This document shows, piece by piece, positions 25,504 to 33,860 of a stretch of DNA of 63,298 nucleotides. The stretch is taken from the NCBI RefSeq assembly GCF_002153605.1, contig NZ_JOPG01000012.1:1-63298 (forward strand). Direction: 5' to 3'. The notes beneath the pieces are model-generated. The model did no database searches, was not told where the DNA came from, and was given only the letters and a program-made list of their open reading frames with translations. The translations under genes and the position numbers were made by a program. Positions within the stretch are counted from its first letter, which is position 1. The number at the start of each line of letters is the position of its first letter. This DNA is from Acetobacter malorum. Its GTDB lineage: Bacteria > Pseudomonadota > Alphaproteobacteria > Acetobacterales > Acetobacteraceae.

Positions 25504-25938
25504 TCAGAGGCTCTTAATAAAGCCGGACGGCGTGCCATCCGCAGGATTTACAAAAACCACATCATCCGGCGCCCGGCGTGGTGTGTCGATAGCAAGGAAA
25601 ATAACAGGATCACGCACAATACGCGGTAGCGCATGCACGGCACGCCGTGGGAACACAAGCAAATGTCCCGGTGCAAACGGAGCCTCATCCGCCGGATCAT
25701 CAATCCAGAACGTCCCCTCCCCGGAAAGAACATGGAGCACCTCATCACACTGGGTATGGTAATGAGACGGGACATCCCGATAAATCCGAAACACTCTGAT
25801 ACTGGCGTCCGGTTTGTCCGTCAGATAGGTATCCAGAAGCATAGTCTGGGCTGTTTCCGGGAAAGCCTCAGCAATTTTATTGAGATCAAACCGTCCACCA
25901 CTGCGGTTTAAGGTCATCACATGCTCTTCTGTAATCAC
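25504..25938 (-). CDS. Cupin-domain protein
   Basis: 144 residues forming one cupin barrel. Motif 1 includes HYHTQCDEVLHVLSGEGTF with two metal-binding His and a Glu; motif 2 includes PGHLLVFPRRAVHAL with the last His. It probably binds a metal and a small molecule; whether it is an enzyme or sensor is unknown. No signal peptide. Confidence 0.8.
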   Translation of the reverse strand: MITEEHVMTLNRSGGRFDLNKIAEAFPETAQTMLLDTYLTDKPDASIRVFRIYRDVPSHYHTQCDEVLHVLSGEGTFWIDDPADEAPFAPGHLLVFPRRAVHALPRIVRDPVIFLAIDTPRRAPDDVVFVNPADGTPSGFIKSL

Positions 25939-25991
25939 GATCTTATGTCTCCAGTTCGGATCGATTTCTCTAAAACGGTTCTGCCCGGACC

Positions 25992-27011
25992 TCAGTCCGG
26001 AAATCCTTCGAGCACAATTTTACCTTTTGCCTGACCGCTCTCAATCACTGCGTGCGCCTGCCGCAAATTGGCCGCTGTAATCTTGCCGAGGTTTTTACCG
26101 AGCGTAGTGCAAAGGCGCCCTTCATCCACAAGACATGCAACCTCGTTCAGCAGTTTTCCCTGTTTGCCGATATCCGCCGTTTTAAATAGGGACCGGGTGA
26201 ACATCAGTTCCCAGTGCAGGGAGAGGCTTTTCTTCTTGAAGGGTACGGCATCCAGAGTGGCCGGGTCATCAATCAGGCCGAAATGGCCCTGAGGCGCAAT
26301 GAGCTCCACACTCTCAGCAACGTGCTGATCCGTTTGTGTGGTGGAAAATACAAAACCGGGTCTACCAGTTGGAAGCGCCGCAACCTGCGCAGCCAGAGGT
26401 TTGCTATGGTCAATTACAAAATGTGCCCCAAGCGATTGCACCCATTCCCGCGTTTCAGGACGAGAGGCTGTGGCAATAACCGTAATATCCGTCAGAACTC
26501 TGGCCAGTTGTATGGCCATGGAACTCACGCCACCCCCACCCCCGATAATCAGCAAAGAGGGCGGCGCACCCGGTACAGACCGACGGATATCAAGACGATC
26601 AAAAAGCATTTCCCACGCTGTAATGGCTGTCAGTGGGAGAGCCGCTGCCTCAGCCCAGTTCAAAGAACGGGGTTTACGACCGACAATGCGCTCATCGACC
26701 AGATGGAATTCCGCATTGGTCCCCGGTCGATCAAGAGCGCCTGCGTAAAAGACCTCATCCCCAACAGAGAAATCGGTAACATCAGGCCCGATATCAACAG
26801 CAATTCCAGCAGCATCCCAGCCCAGCACGCGCCATTGACCATCCTCTGGCATTGCGTTTCGGCGGACTTTTGTATCGACTGGATTAACCGATACAGCCTT
26901 GATTTCCACCAGAAGGTCACGCCCGGTGGCGACAGGCTTCGGCAGCTCAATGTCCTGAAGAGAGGCCGGATTTTCGATGGGAAGAGGTATCTGATAGCCG
27001 ATGGCGCGCAT
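25992..27011 (-). CDS. Zinc-type alcohol dehydrogenase / quinone oxidoreductase family
   Basis: 339 residues of the MDR superfamily, similar to QorB/YogA-like zinc-binding alcohol dehydrogenases that use NADPH to reduce quinones or enones. The Rossmann glycine motif (IIGGGGGVSSMAIQLARVL) lies near residue 155, and the N-terminal GroES-like fold carries LGWDAAGI and GDEVFYAG. It lacks the catalytic Cys/His zinc set of true alcohol dehydrogenases. It is divergent from an HxlR regulator, which probably controls it. Confidence 0.87.
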   Translation of the reverse strand: MRAIGYQIPLPIENPASLQDIELPKPVATGRDLLVEIKAVSVNPVDTKVRRNAMPEDGQWRVLGWDAAGIAVDIGPDVTDFSVGDEVFYAGALDRPGTNAEFHLVDERIVGRKPRSLNWAEAAALPLTAITAWEMLFDRLDIRRSVPGAPPSLLIIGGGGGVSSMAIQLARVLTDITVIATASRPETREWVQSLGAHFVIDHSKPLAAQVAALPTGRPGFVFSTTQTDQHVAESVELIAPQGHFGLIDDPATLDAVPFKKKSLSLHWELMFTRSLFKTADIGKQGKLLNEVACLVDEGRLCTTLGKNLGKITAANLRQAHAVIESGQAKGKIVLEGFPD

Positions 27012-27091
27012 GAGTTCTGCTCCTCTGTTGAGTAAGGAACACCGTGAGCGCTATGATCTTGCCACACAAGAACGCACTTTTAACGCCCATA

Positions 27092-27107
27092 GTATCGGAA
27101 ATGATAC
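27092..27107. promoter_or_regulatory. Dyad in the divergent dehydrogenase/hxlR promoter
   Basis: GTATC (27092-27096) and GATAC (27103-27107) form a short inverted repeat five bases before the hxlR-family start and 80 bases from the dehydrogenase start. HxlR proteins bind such dyads to repress themselves and a divergent oxidoreductase. Confidence 0.35.
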
Positions 27108-27111
27108 CGTC

Positions 27112-27465
27112 ATGACCCGTATTCGTCATAAGTCACTTGCGTGCAGTCCCGGCTGTGCAGTTGAGGCAACACTTCAATATATCGACGGAAAATGGAAAGG
27201 GGTGATCCTGTATCACCTGCTTCACGGGACCCTGCGCTTCAATGAAATCCGCAAGCGCCTGCCCAATATCACCCAGCGCATGCTGACGACGCAATTGCGC
27301 GAACTGGAGCATGACGGATTTGTTCTGCGGACGGTTTATCCTGAAGTGCCCCCCAAGGTGGAATACAGCCTGACCACACGCGGGCGCACGCTGGAGCCGG
27401 TTATTATGGCACTTAAAAAATGGGGAGATGAAAATACCGCGTTCGGGCAGGACACACCGCCATGA
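27112..27465 (+). CDS. HxlR-family (DUF24) transcriptional regulator
   Basis: 117 residues from the ATG at 27112; the frame is open further upstream but lacks homology there. The winged helix is clear: GKWKGVILYHLLHGTLRFNE, ITQRMLTTQLRELE and the wing Y.LT..G. Cys11 and Cys15 in SLACSPGC occupy the position of the redox-sensing Cys of YodB/QorR-type members. Divergent from a quinone-reductase-like gene, so a thiol-based sensor of electrophiles or oxidants is the best reading. Confidence 0.88.
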   Translation: MTRIRHKSLACSPGCAVEATLQYIDGKWKGVILYHLLHGTLRFNEIRKRLPNITQRMLTTQLRELEHDGFVLRTVYPEVPPKVEYSLTTRGRTLEPVIMALKKWGDENTAFGQDTPP

Positions 27466-27581
27466 CCACTGCGGGTATCTGGCACCTTGCAGGGGAGAAA
27501 GGGACAGACACTCATTCCAGCATGGTAAAAAACCCTGTAGGGTCCGCGCAGAGAGCGACGAAAAACAATTTGCGATAGGTT

Positions 27582-29633
27582 ATGAACAGGGTTTTTTCCA
27601 GAAAAACGACCAGATCTCTGGTTTTCAGCACGGCCTTTCTGCTTGTGTCGGGATGCGCTTCCCCTGTTTCCGTCGCCCCGCTCTCCCTCCGGCAGGCCTA
27701 TCAGGAACATAGCCAGAGTGCGCTCAGTGGCAGAACGCTCAGCAATACCACCCACACGGTTTTACAACGGCAAAACCTGCTGAATGCGTGGAAAAACCAT
27801 CCTAAAGAAACCATCTCCACGTTGCGTAGTCTGACGCAGGCGCATTTTTATGCACAGGGACTGGCTGACCAGCTTTTTGCCCTCGCAGAACTCAGCTACA
27901 TGCACGCCCATCGGCATGCGGACCGGGCCGAATTCATGGCCGCCGCCCTATATGCCTATGCCTATCTCAACCCTAATGGCCCGGAGACAGACCGCCCGGA
28001 AGCGTATGACCTGCATGTCCGGCAGGCCTGTGACCTCTATATGCTGGCGCTTACCGAAGCCTTTGGCAGCCCGGTCAGCCTCATCCCCCAACGCTGGACG
28101 TTACCGTTCGGCACACTGGACCTGAGCACAACCCCCAGCCAGCTGGTGTGGCATGACCATGTCTTGCAGGATATTCGCCCCATGGCCCGGCTTTCCGTCC
28201 GGGGGCTGGAAAATGTTTACAGTCATACCGGGCTTGGCGAACCTGTCGGCGCTCTGCCCCACATGGACCACCCGGAAAGCCGTTCCTTCCAGATTACAGA
28301 AAAGCTGAGAGTACCACTCAATCTTCTCCTCTCCTTGGATACTCCACGCCAGCAGGTTTTAACCAGTACACTGCGCGGCCGGCTGGACCTGACCGCCATT
28401 GATGAAGATCTGAGCGAACACACAACGCCCACGACGCCCGCAGCACCACACCCCGTCCCTTTGCAATATGACCAGACAGCCGCCCGCGCGCTTAGTCTGA
28501 GTGATGCTATGGACTGGTCCTCGGAATATAAAGGCTTTCTGGACGGTCGTTTTTTTGACAATGGCCGCACACCGCAACTGGCAACCATAGAACCGCATCA
28601 GGTCGGGCGGATGCCTGTGGTGCTCATCCACGGTACAGCCTCCAGCCCGGCGCGCTGGGCCAATATGGTGAATGACCTACTGGAAGACCGGGAAATTCGC
28701 AAACATTACGAATTCTGGTTTTTTTCCTATGCGACCGGAAACCCTATTCCATATTCCGCCCTCCAACTCCGTAACGCCATTACGCAGGCCGTGGCGGACC
28801 TTGGCGGTGTTAAGGCAGACCCGGCACTGGGAAACATCACGCTCATTGGGCACAGTCAGGGCGGATTACTGGCCAAGATGCTGGTCATTAACACCGGTGA
28901 TACATTGTGGAACAGGTTGATCCCGCGCCCGCTGGCAGACCTGAAGCTGACGCCAGATGCCCGGACCCTGCTCCAGAACGCACTGTTCCCCACGCCTCTG
29001 CCGGAAGCACGGGAGGTTGTGTTTATCTCCACCCCGCAGCACGGCAGCTACATGGCCAATTTCTCTCTGGCACGCCTTGTCGGCCGGATGGTGACCTTTC
29101 CGCTGACAGTCCGGGAAGTGACCAAACAGGTTCTGGTCAGTGACCCGAATGTCGCCCGCCTGAACATGAACCCCTGGCGGGTAGGAAGTGTGTACGGCAT
29201 GTCTCCGCACAGCACCTTCATCCAGTCTCTGGCCGCCATTCCGGTGGTGCCGGATGTTCGCACCCACTCCATCATCCCCGTTCTGGGCAATAAAAGTCTG
29301 CAAAACTCTGATGATGGCGTTGTGAAGTATGAAAGCGCGCATGTGCCGGATGTGGACTCTGAACTGGTCGTCCGCCATTCCGGCCACTCCACCCAGTCCA
29401 ACCCGATTACCATTGCAGAAATCCGCCGCATCCTTCGCAACCATCTGGCCCGCACACAAGGCGGCACTCTGGAAGGCGGGTTGATAAGCCAGAGTGATAT
29501 TACAGCCATTGGCGGCCAGTTTGTGCCCACACGCGGCAACGGCCCCGGCACAGCCGAAACGCCCGGCGGTCTCCCGCCCTCTCCTCAGACAGCCCCCGCT
29601 GATCCATCGGTTCCTGCACAGGTACGCCATTAA
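27582..29633 (+). CDS. Alpha/beta-hydrolase lipoprotein (esterase/lipase-like)
   Basis: 683 residues. The N-terminal signal ends in a lipobox (LLVSGC, Cys near residue 25), so the protein is membrane-anchored and faces the periplasm. A helical region of about 300 residues precedes a hydrolase domain with an oxyanion loop (VVLIHGTASS) and a nucleophile elbow GHSQGG, Ser near 425. The Asp and His are likely in the last third (SDDGVVKYESAH and RHSGHS). The tail is Pro/Gly-rich. It overlaps the next gene by one base (TAATG). Confidence 0.85.
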   Translation: MNRVFSRKTTRSLVFSTAFLLVSGCASPVSVAPLSLRQAYQEHSQSALSGRTLSNTTHTVLQRQNLLNAWKNHPKETISTLRSLTQAHFYAQGLADQLFALAELSYMHAHRHADRAEFMAAALYAYAYLNPNGPETDRPEAYDLHVRQACDLYMLALTEAFGSPVSLIPQRWTLPFGTLDLSTTPSQLVWHDHVLQDIRPMARLSVRGLENVYSHTGLGEPVGALPHMDHPESRSFQITEKLRVPLNLLLSLDTPRQQVLTSTLRGRLDLTAIDEDLSEHTTPTTPAAPHPVPLQYDQTAARALSLSDAMDWSSEYKGFLDGRFFDNGRTPQLATIEPHQVGRMPVVLIHGTASSPARWANMVNDLLEDREIRKHYEFWFFSYATGNPIPYSALQLRNAITQAVADLGGVKADPALGNITLIGHSQGGLLAKMLVINTGDTLWNRLIPRPLADLKLTPDARTLLQNALFPTPLPEAREVVFISTPQHGSYMANFSLARLVGRMVTFPLTVREVTKQVLVSDPNVARLNMNPWRVGSVYGMSPHSTFIQSLAAIPVVPDVRTHSIIPVLGNKSLQNSDDGVVKYESAHVPDVDSELVVRHSGHSTQSNPITIAEIRRILRNHLARTQGGTLEGGLISQSDITAIGGQFVPTRGNGPGTAETPGGLPPSPQTAPADPSVPAQVRH

Positions 29634-30655
29634 TGCCGCAAACATCCAACACCCCCACACACAGCAGGCGCTGGGCCCACTGGTTTGCGGGCTGCGCCAC
29701 CTTCCTGCTGGGAGCGTTTGGGACACCCGCCCTCTATTATTCCACGCTGGAGCCGGATGCGCTGCGACTGGGGCTGACCGGCCTGTTTCCACTTGTTCTG
29801 GGCACGGCATTTTTCCTGCGCACCCACCAGACGGCCCGACTGGCGCTGGCGGCCATGAGTGCGGCGTTTGCCGTCTGGTATGTGACGGACCCACCGAAAA
29901 ACAATCGCGACTGGGCAGGAGAATATGCGTTGCCCGCCAGTGTCTCACTGGAAGGACGGACGGTGCATCTGCACCACGTCCGCAACTTTATCTACAAAAC
30001 CCCCAGCGACTATACGCCCCGCTATTATGATGCGGATTATGCGCTGGATGACCTCTCTTCCGTCGATCTGGTCACGTCCTACTGGGCGGGGGAAAGCATT
30101 GCACATGTCTTCCTCAGCTTCGGCTTCAAAGATGGGCGGCATGTCGCGATGTCCATTGAAACCCGCCGCCAGAAGAAATTCCCTTATTCCGCCATTGCCG
30201 GGTTCTTTCACCATTATGAACTGTTTTACGTGGTGGCTGATGAACGGGACCTGATTGGTGTGCGGACAGACGTGCGCAAGGAGCGCGTTTATCTCTATCG
30301 GCTTCTTCTCTCACCAGAAGCCAGAGAACGCCTGTTCAAAAGCTATCTGCAGGAAGTCGATCACCTCTCCCACACGCCGGAGTGGTATAATACACTCACA
30401 TCAAACTGCACCACGGGCATCCTGACCCGCGCACAGGCCAGCTTCCGTTACCGGCTGGACTGGCGGATTCTGCTCAGCGGCTATACCGCGTCCCTCGCCT
30501 ACAAGCTGGGCCTGCTGGACACCCATCTGGACTTCCGCACGCTGCATGATCGCAGCCGGATCCACCGGCCAGAGGGTGCCACCCCCGGCCCTGATTATTC
30601 AGAGGAAATCCGACAAACCCTCCCTATGGAAACAGCCCCCTCCGCCAGCAAATAA
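29633..30655 (+). CDS. Membrane protein with Lnb N-terminal periplasmic (DUF4105) domain
   Basis: 340 residues. Two to three hydrophobic helices fill the first 85 residues. The remainder is the Lnb N-terminal periplasmic domain (DUF4105), recognisable by SYWAGESIAHVFLSFGF and a conserved Cys in WYNTLTSNCTTG, which resembles the nucleophile of Cys-dependent lipid or peptide hydrolases. It is translationally coupled to the lipoprotein hydrolase, so the pair probably acts together on envelope lipids or lipoproteins; that is inference. Confidence 0.8.
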   Translation: MPQTSNTPTHSRRWAHWFAGCATFLLGAFGTPALYYSTLEPDALRLGLTGLFPLVLGTAFFLRTHQTARLALAAMSAAFAVWYVTDPPKNNRDWAGEYALPASVSLEGRTVHLHHVRNFIYKTPSDYTPRYYDADYALDDLSSVDLVTSYWAGESIAHVFLSFGFKDGRHVAMSIETRRQKKFPYSAIAGFFHHYELFYVVADERDLIGVRTDVRKERVYLYRLLLSPEARERLFKSYLQEVDHLSHTPEWYNTLTSNCTTGILTRAQASFRYRLDWRILLSGYTASLAYKLGLLDTHLDFRTLHDRSRIHRPEGATPGPDYSEEIRQTLPMETAPSASK

Positions 30656-30815
30656 AGCCTGCACCGCCATTTTCAGAAAAACGATACCCTCCCGAAACGG
30701 GATGCCTTTGAGGGCTGCATCATTCGTGCCACAATAGACCCCTCCTACTAAGAGGACTGGCTTCATTTCTGCTGACGGGGCCAGACGGTGAAAGACTGAA
30801 TGTTGGATGGTGTGC

Positions 30816-32057
30816 ATGAATCAGCCTGAGTCACGGGACGAAGCCTCCGCAGGAACCGCCTCACCGGCTGGCCCTGCTGGCTGGATAGAGCATCGGCTGC
30901 CGGTTTTTTCCGCATTCCGTAAGGAATATGTGGTTTTCCCTATGCCCCGGAACCTGAACTGGCTGTGGAATTTTGGCGCCATTCTGGTGGTTGTGCTGCT
31001 GCTGATGCTGGCAACCGGCACCTTTCTGGCCATGAACTACACCCCAACCAGTGCCGAGGCGTTCTTTTCCGTGGAGGCCATAGACCGCCAGTTGTCCGGC
31101 GGCTGGCTGCTACGCGGCATGCATATGACCGGGGCCAACCTGTTTCTGGCCGCCCTTTATATCCATCTGTTCCGGGGGCTTTATTATGGCTCCTACAAAG
31201 CGCCGCGTGAAATACTCTGGCTCAGCGGCCTTGTGCTGCTGGTTATGGTGATGGCGACGGCATTTGCAGGCTACATTCTGCCGTGGGGCCAGATGTCCTA
31301 CTGGGGGGCTGACGTTATCACCAAAGCCGTCGGGGCCGTGCCGGTTATTGGCGGGACGCTGGAGCATGTGCTGACCGGCAGTGACCATCTGGGCGATATC
31401 TTCCTGCATCGCTTTTTTGTGCTGCATTTCCTGCTGGCATTTCTTGTTGTGGCTGTTGTGGGGCTACATGTGGCTTGCGTGCATGTCACCAAATCCAACA
31501 ACCCGCTGGGCGTTGAACCAAAAACACCAAAAGACACACTGCCCTTCCACCCTTACTACACCAGCAAGGATCTGATCGGGCTTGTCGTCTTCGCCATGGT
31601 CTTTTGTGCGTTGCTGTTCTTCTGGCCCGGCCTGCTGACAGAGCCGGACAATTACGCCCCAGCGGACCCGCTGCATACGCCAGCCAATATTGAGCCTGAA
31701 TGGTATTTTCTGCCGTTCTATGGACTGCTTCAGTCCGTGCCTTCCAAGTTTGGCGGACTTCTGGCCGCGGCAGGCTCACTGCTTGTGCTGTTTGCCCTGC
31801 CCTGGCTGGACCGTTCCCCTGTGCGCTCCGCCCGCTTCCGCCCGATCTGCCGCCCCGCGCTGTTTGGGCTGGTCATCTCTTTTGTGCTGCTCGCACTGGT
31901 CGGCAAGCATCACGCCACCGGGGCATGGATGCTGATCGGCCGTCTGTCGGCCCTCTACTATTTCAGCTATTTTCTGGTGATCCTGCCGCTAGCTTCACGG
32001 TTTGAAAAACCGAGACCGCTCCCGGCCTCCCTTGCTTCTGCCAAAGGAGATGCCTGA
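30816..32057 (+). CDS. petB: Cytochrome b of the bc1 complex
   Basis: About 413 residues with eight transmembrane helices. Haem-ligand His pairs lie in helices B and D (MHMTGANLFLAALYIHLFRG; HRFFVLHFLLAFLVVAVVGLHVACVH). GYILPWGQMSYWGA and PEWYFLPFY are the conserved quinol-site segments. It oxidises ubiquinol in the inner membrane. Starts at 30807 and 30816 are both possible; neither has a strong ribosome site, and I prefer 30816 because GGATGG precedes it. First gene of the bc1 operon. Confidence 0.95.
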   Translation: MNQPESRDEASAGTASPAGPAGWIEHRLPVFSAFRKEYVVFPMPRNLNWLWNFGAILVVVLLLMLATGTFLAMNYTPTSAEAFFSVEAIDRQLSGGWLLRGMHMTGANLFLAALYIHLFRGLYYGSYKAPREILWLSGLVLLVMVMATAFAGYILPWGQMSYWGADVITKAVGAVPVIGGTLEHVLTGSDHLGDIFLHRFFVLHFLLAFLVVAVVGLHVACVHVTKSNNPLGVEPKTPKDTLPFHPYYTSKDLIGLVVFAMVFCALLFFWPGLLTEPDNYAPADPLHTPANIEPEWYFLPFYGLLQSVPSKFGGLLAAAGSLLVLFALPWLDRSPVRSARFRPICRPALFGLVISFVLLALVGKHHATGAWMLIGRLSALYYFSYFLVILPLASRFEKPRPLPASLASAKGDA

Positions 32058-32869
32058 TGGTCCGGCTTCCCCATGCCCGCACCGCTGCATTTGGCGCAGC
32101 ACTTCTCGCCAGCCTGCCGCTCATCATACACGCGGCCCCTGCCACGCCCACACCGCCCGTGCCGCCGCACCAGAAATGGAGCTTTGACGGCCCACTGGGG
32201 CAGTTTGATCAGAAAAGCCTGCAACGCGGCTTTGTGGTGTTCAATGAGATCTGTTCATCCTGCCATGGCATGCGCAGCCTGACGTATAATGACCTCACCG
32301 GGATCGGCCTTTCCCAGCAGGCCATCAGAGATCTGGCACACGCCAAGCAGGTTCCGGGGCCGCTGGACGCGGCAGGCCACCCCACCATGCGTCCCGGCCT
32401 GCCGGATGACCATCTGCGCTCGCCCTTCCCCAGTGAGGCGGCTGCCGCTGCCATGATGGGCGGCGTTGCCCCGCCAGACCAGTCCCGCCTGGCTGCTATC
32501 CAGCCGCATGGCGCAGACTGGCTGTATGCGTTTCTAACAGGCTACCATATGCCCCCACCGCCCGGTGCGCCGGTGGTGCCGGGCAAGTTCTATAATGACT
32601 GGGCAGACGGACATCTGGTGGGAATGCCGCCCCCGCTGATGGACGACGCAGTAGAGTTCCCGGACGGCACCCCGGCCACGGCCACACAGCAGGCGCGGGA
32701 TGTAACGACCTTTCTGGTCTGGGCCTCTGACCCGCATCGGAATGACAGGCACCGCACAGGCCTGTATGTTTTTGCCTATCTGAGTGGCCTGCTGATACTG
32801 GCCATTGCCTGGAAGAGAAAAATCTGGAAACGCGGCACCACCCGGAACGCACAGGACGCAGACGACTGA
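32057..32869 (+). CDS. petC: Cytochrome c1
   Basis: 270 residues with a cleavable signal, one haem c site CSSCH near residue 66, an axial Met in VGMPPPL, and a C-terminal anchor helix ([19 protein letters not shown]). It takes electrons from the Rieske protein. The start overlaps the petB stop by one base and its end overlaps the Rieske gene by one base. Confidence 0.95.
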   Translation: MVRLPHARTAAFGAALLASLPLIIHAAPATPTPPVPPHQKWSFDGPLGQFDQKSLQRGFVVFNEICSSCHGMRSLTYNDLTGIGLSQQAIRDLAHAKQVPGPLDAAGHPTMRPGLPDDHLRSPFPSEAAAAAMMGGVAPPDQSRLAAIQPHGADWLYAFLTGYHMPPPPGAPVVPGKFYNDWADGHLVGMPPPLMDDAVEFPDGTPATATQQARDVTTFLVWASDPHRNDRHRTGLYVFAYLSGLLILAIAWKRKIWKRGTTRNAQDADD

Positions 32870-33516
32870 TGACACACCCCGCAGATGACACACCCACCAC
32901 CGGGCCGGATCAGGACGCCCCCGCTGGCCGTCGTGATTTTCTTGGCATGGTCACCACAGCCGGAACAGTAACCGGGCTGGCGGCCTGCGCCATTCCGTTT
33001 GTCGCCAGCCTCAAACCGCAGGACAGCGCCGCAGCCCACCAGCCAGTGGAAATTGACCTGTCCAAACTGGCACCGGGCCAGCAGATGACCGCCGTCTGGC
33101 AGGGGAAACCCATTTTTATTCTGCGCCGCACGCCGGAAGACCTCGCCAAACTGCAAAGCCCGGCGCTGGTGAATGAACTGCGGGATGCGCAATCCGACGC
33201 TCTGCAACAGCCCACATACGCTCGCAACTGGCACCGCTCCCTTGTGCCGGAATATGGCGTCTATGTTGGCATCTGCACGCATCTGGGCTGTGTGCCGGCC
33301 TACACGGCTCCCGCTGCTGCACCCGACCAGACAGGCCGTTACGCCTGCCCCTGCCATGGCTCGCAGTTTGATCTGGCTGGGCGGGTGTTTAAAGGCGCGC
33401 CTGCCCCTTATAACCTGCCCGTTCCTCCCCATGTCATGCCCACACCGACAACACTGCGGCTGGGGGAAAACCCGAAAGGGGAAAGCTTCGACTTTTCCAC
33501 CATTGAGCAGATCTGA
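32869..33516 (+). CDS. petA: Rieske iron-sulfur subunit of the bc1 complex
   Basis: 215 residues with a Tat-type membrane anchor ([12 protein letters not shown]) and both cluster-binding boxes, CTHLGC and CPCHGS, whose Cys and His pairs hold the 2Fe-2S centre. It is the last gene of the operon, whereas in most Proteobacteria the Rieske gene comes first. Confidence 0.96.
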   Translation: MTHPADDTPTTGPDQDAPAGRRDFLGMVTTAGTVTGLAACAIPFVASLKPQDSAAAHQPVEIDLSKLAPGQQMTAVWQGKPIFILRRTPEDLAKLQSPALVNELRDAQSDALQQPTYARNWHRSLVPEYGVYVGICTHLGCVPAYTAPAAAPDQTGRYACPCHGSQFDLAGRVFKGAPAPYNLPVPPHVMPTPTTLRLGENPKGESFDFSTIEQI

Positions 33517-33597
33517 AAAACGCTGCGTGTTGCCTGATGCCGGCGTTTGGCGGATAACGTCTCCCTCACGCGGCTGGCCATACAAGGAGCGAAAGCT

Positions 33598-33810
33598 ATG
33601 ACAAAAACAGAAACATTCATTGTTGAAGGCATGTCCTGCAACGGCTGTTCCAGCAAGCTGAAGAACGCTCTGGAAGCTCTGAATGGCGTCTCCGAAGCAG
33701 ACGTGGTTCTGGAAGGTGGCACGGTAACAGTGCAGTATGACCCTGCCCTGGTAACGCCTGCTCAGTTTTCTGAAGTGGTGGACGATCTGGGGTTTGATCT
33801 GGCCTCCTGA
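33598..33810 (+). CDS. copZ: Heavy-metal-associated (CopZ-like) copper chaperone
   Basis: 70 residues from the ATG at 33598, with AAGGAG 8 bases upstream. A single HMA ferredoxin-like domain carries the metal site GMSCNGCSSK with two Cys. It probably ferries Cu(I) in the cytoplasm to the CopA ATPase encoded 4 kb downstream, although it is not in the same operon. Confidence 0.88.
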   Translation: MTKTETFIVEGMSCNGCSSKLKNALEALNGVSEADVVLEGGTVTVQYDPALVTPAQFSEVVDDLGFDLAS

Positions 33811-33860
33811 GTGCCTGCTGACAAAACTGTGCCTTTTGCCCTCCTGCCGGGGTGCCTATC

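Noticed and set aside
28866..29948. 360-codon minus-strand open frame over the lipoprotein hydrolase and Lnb-domain genes
   Set aside because: Shadow of two coupled genes with clear domain motifs on the plus strand.
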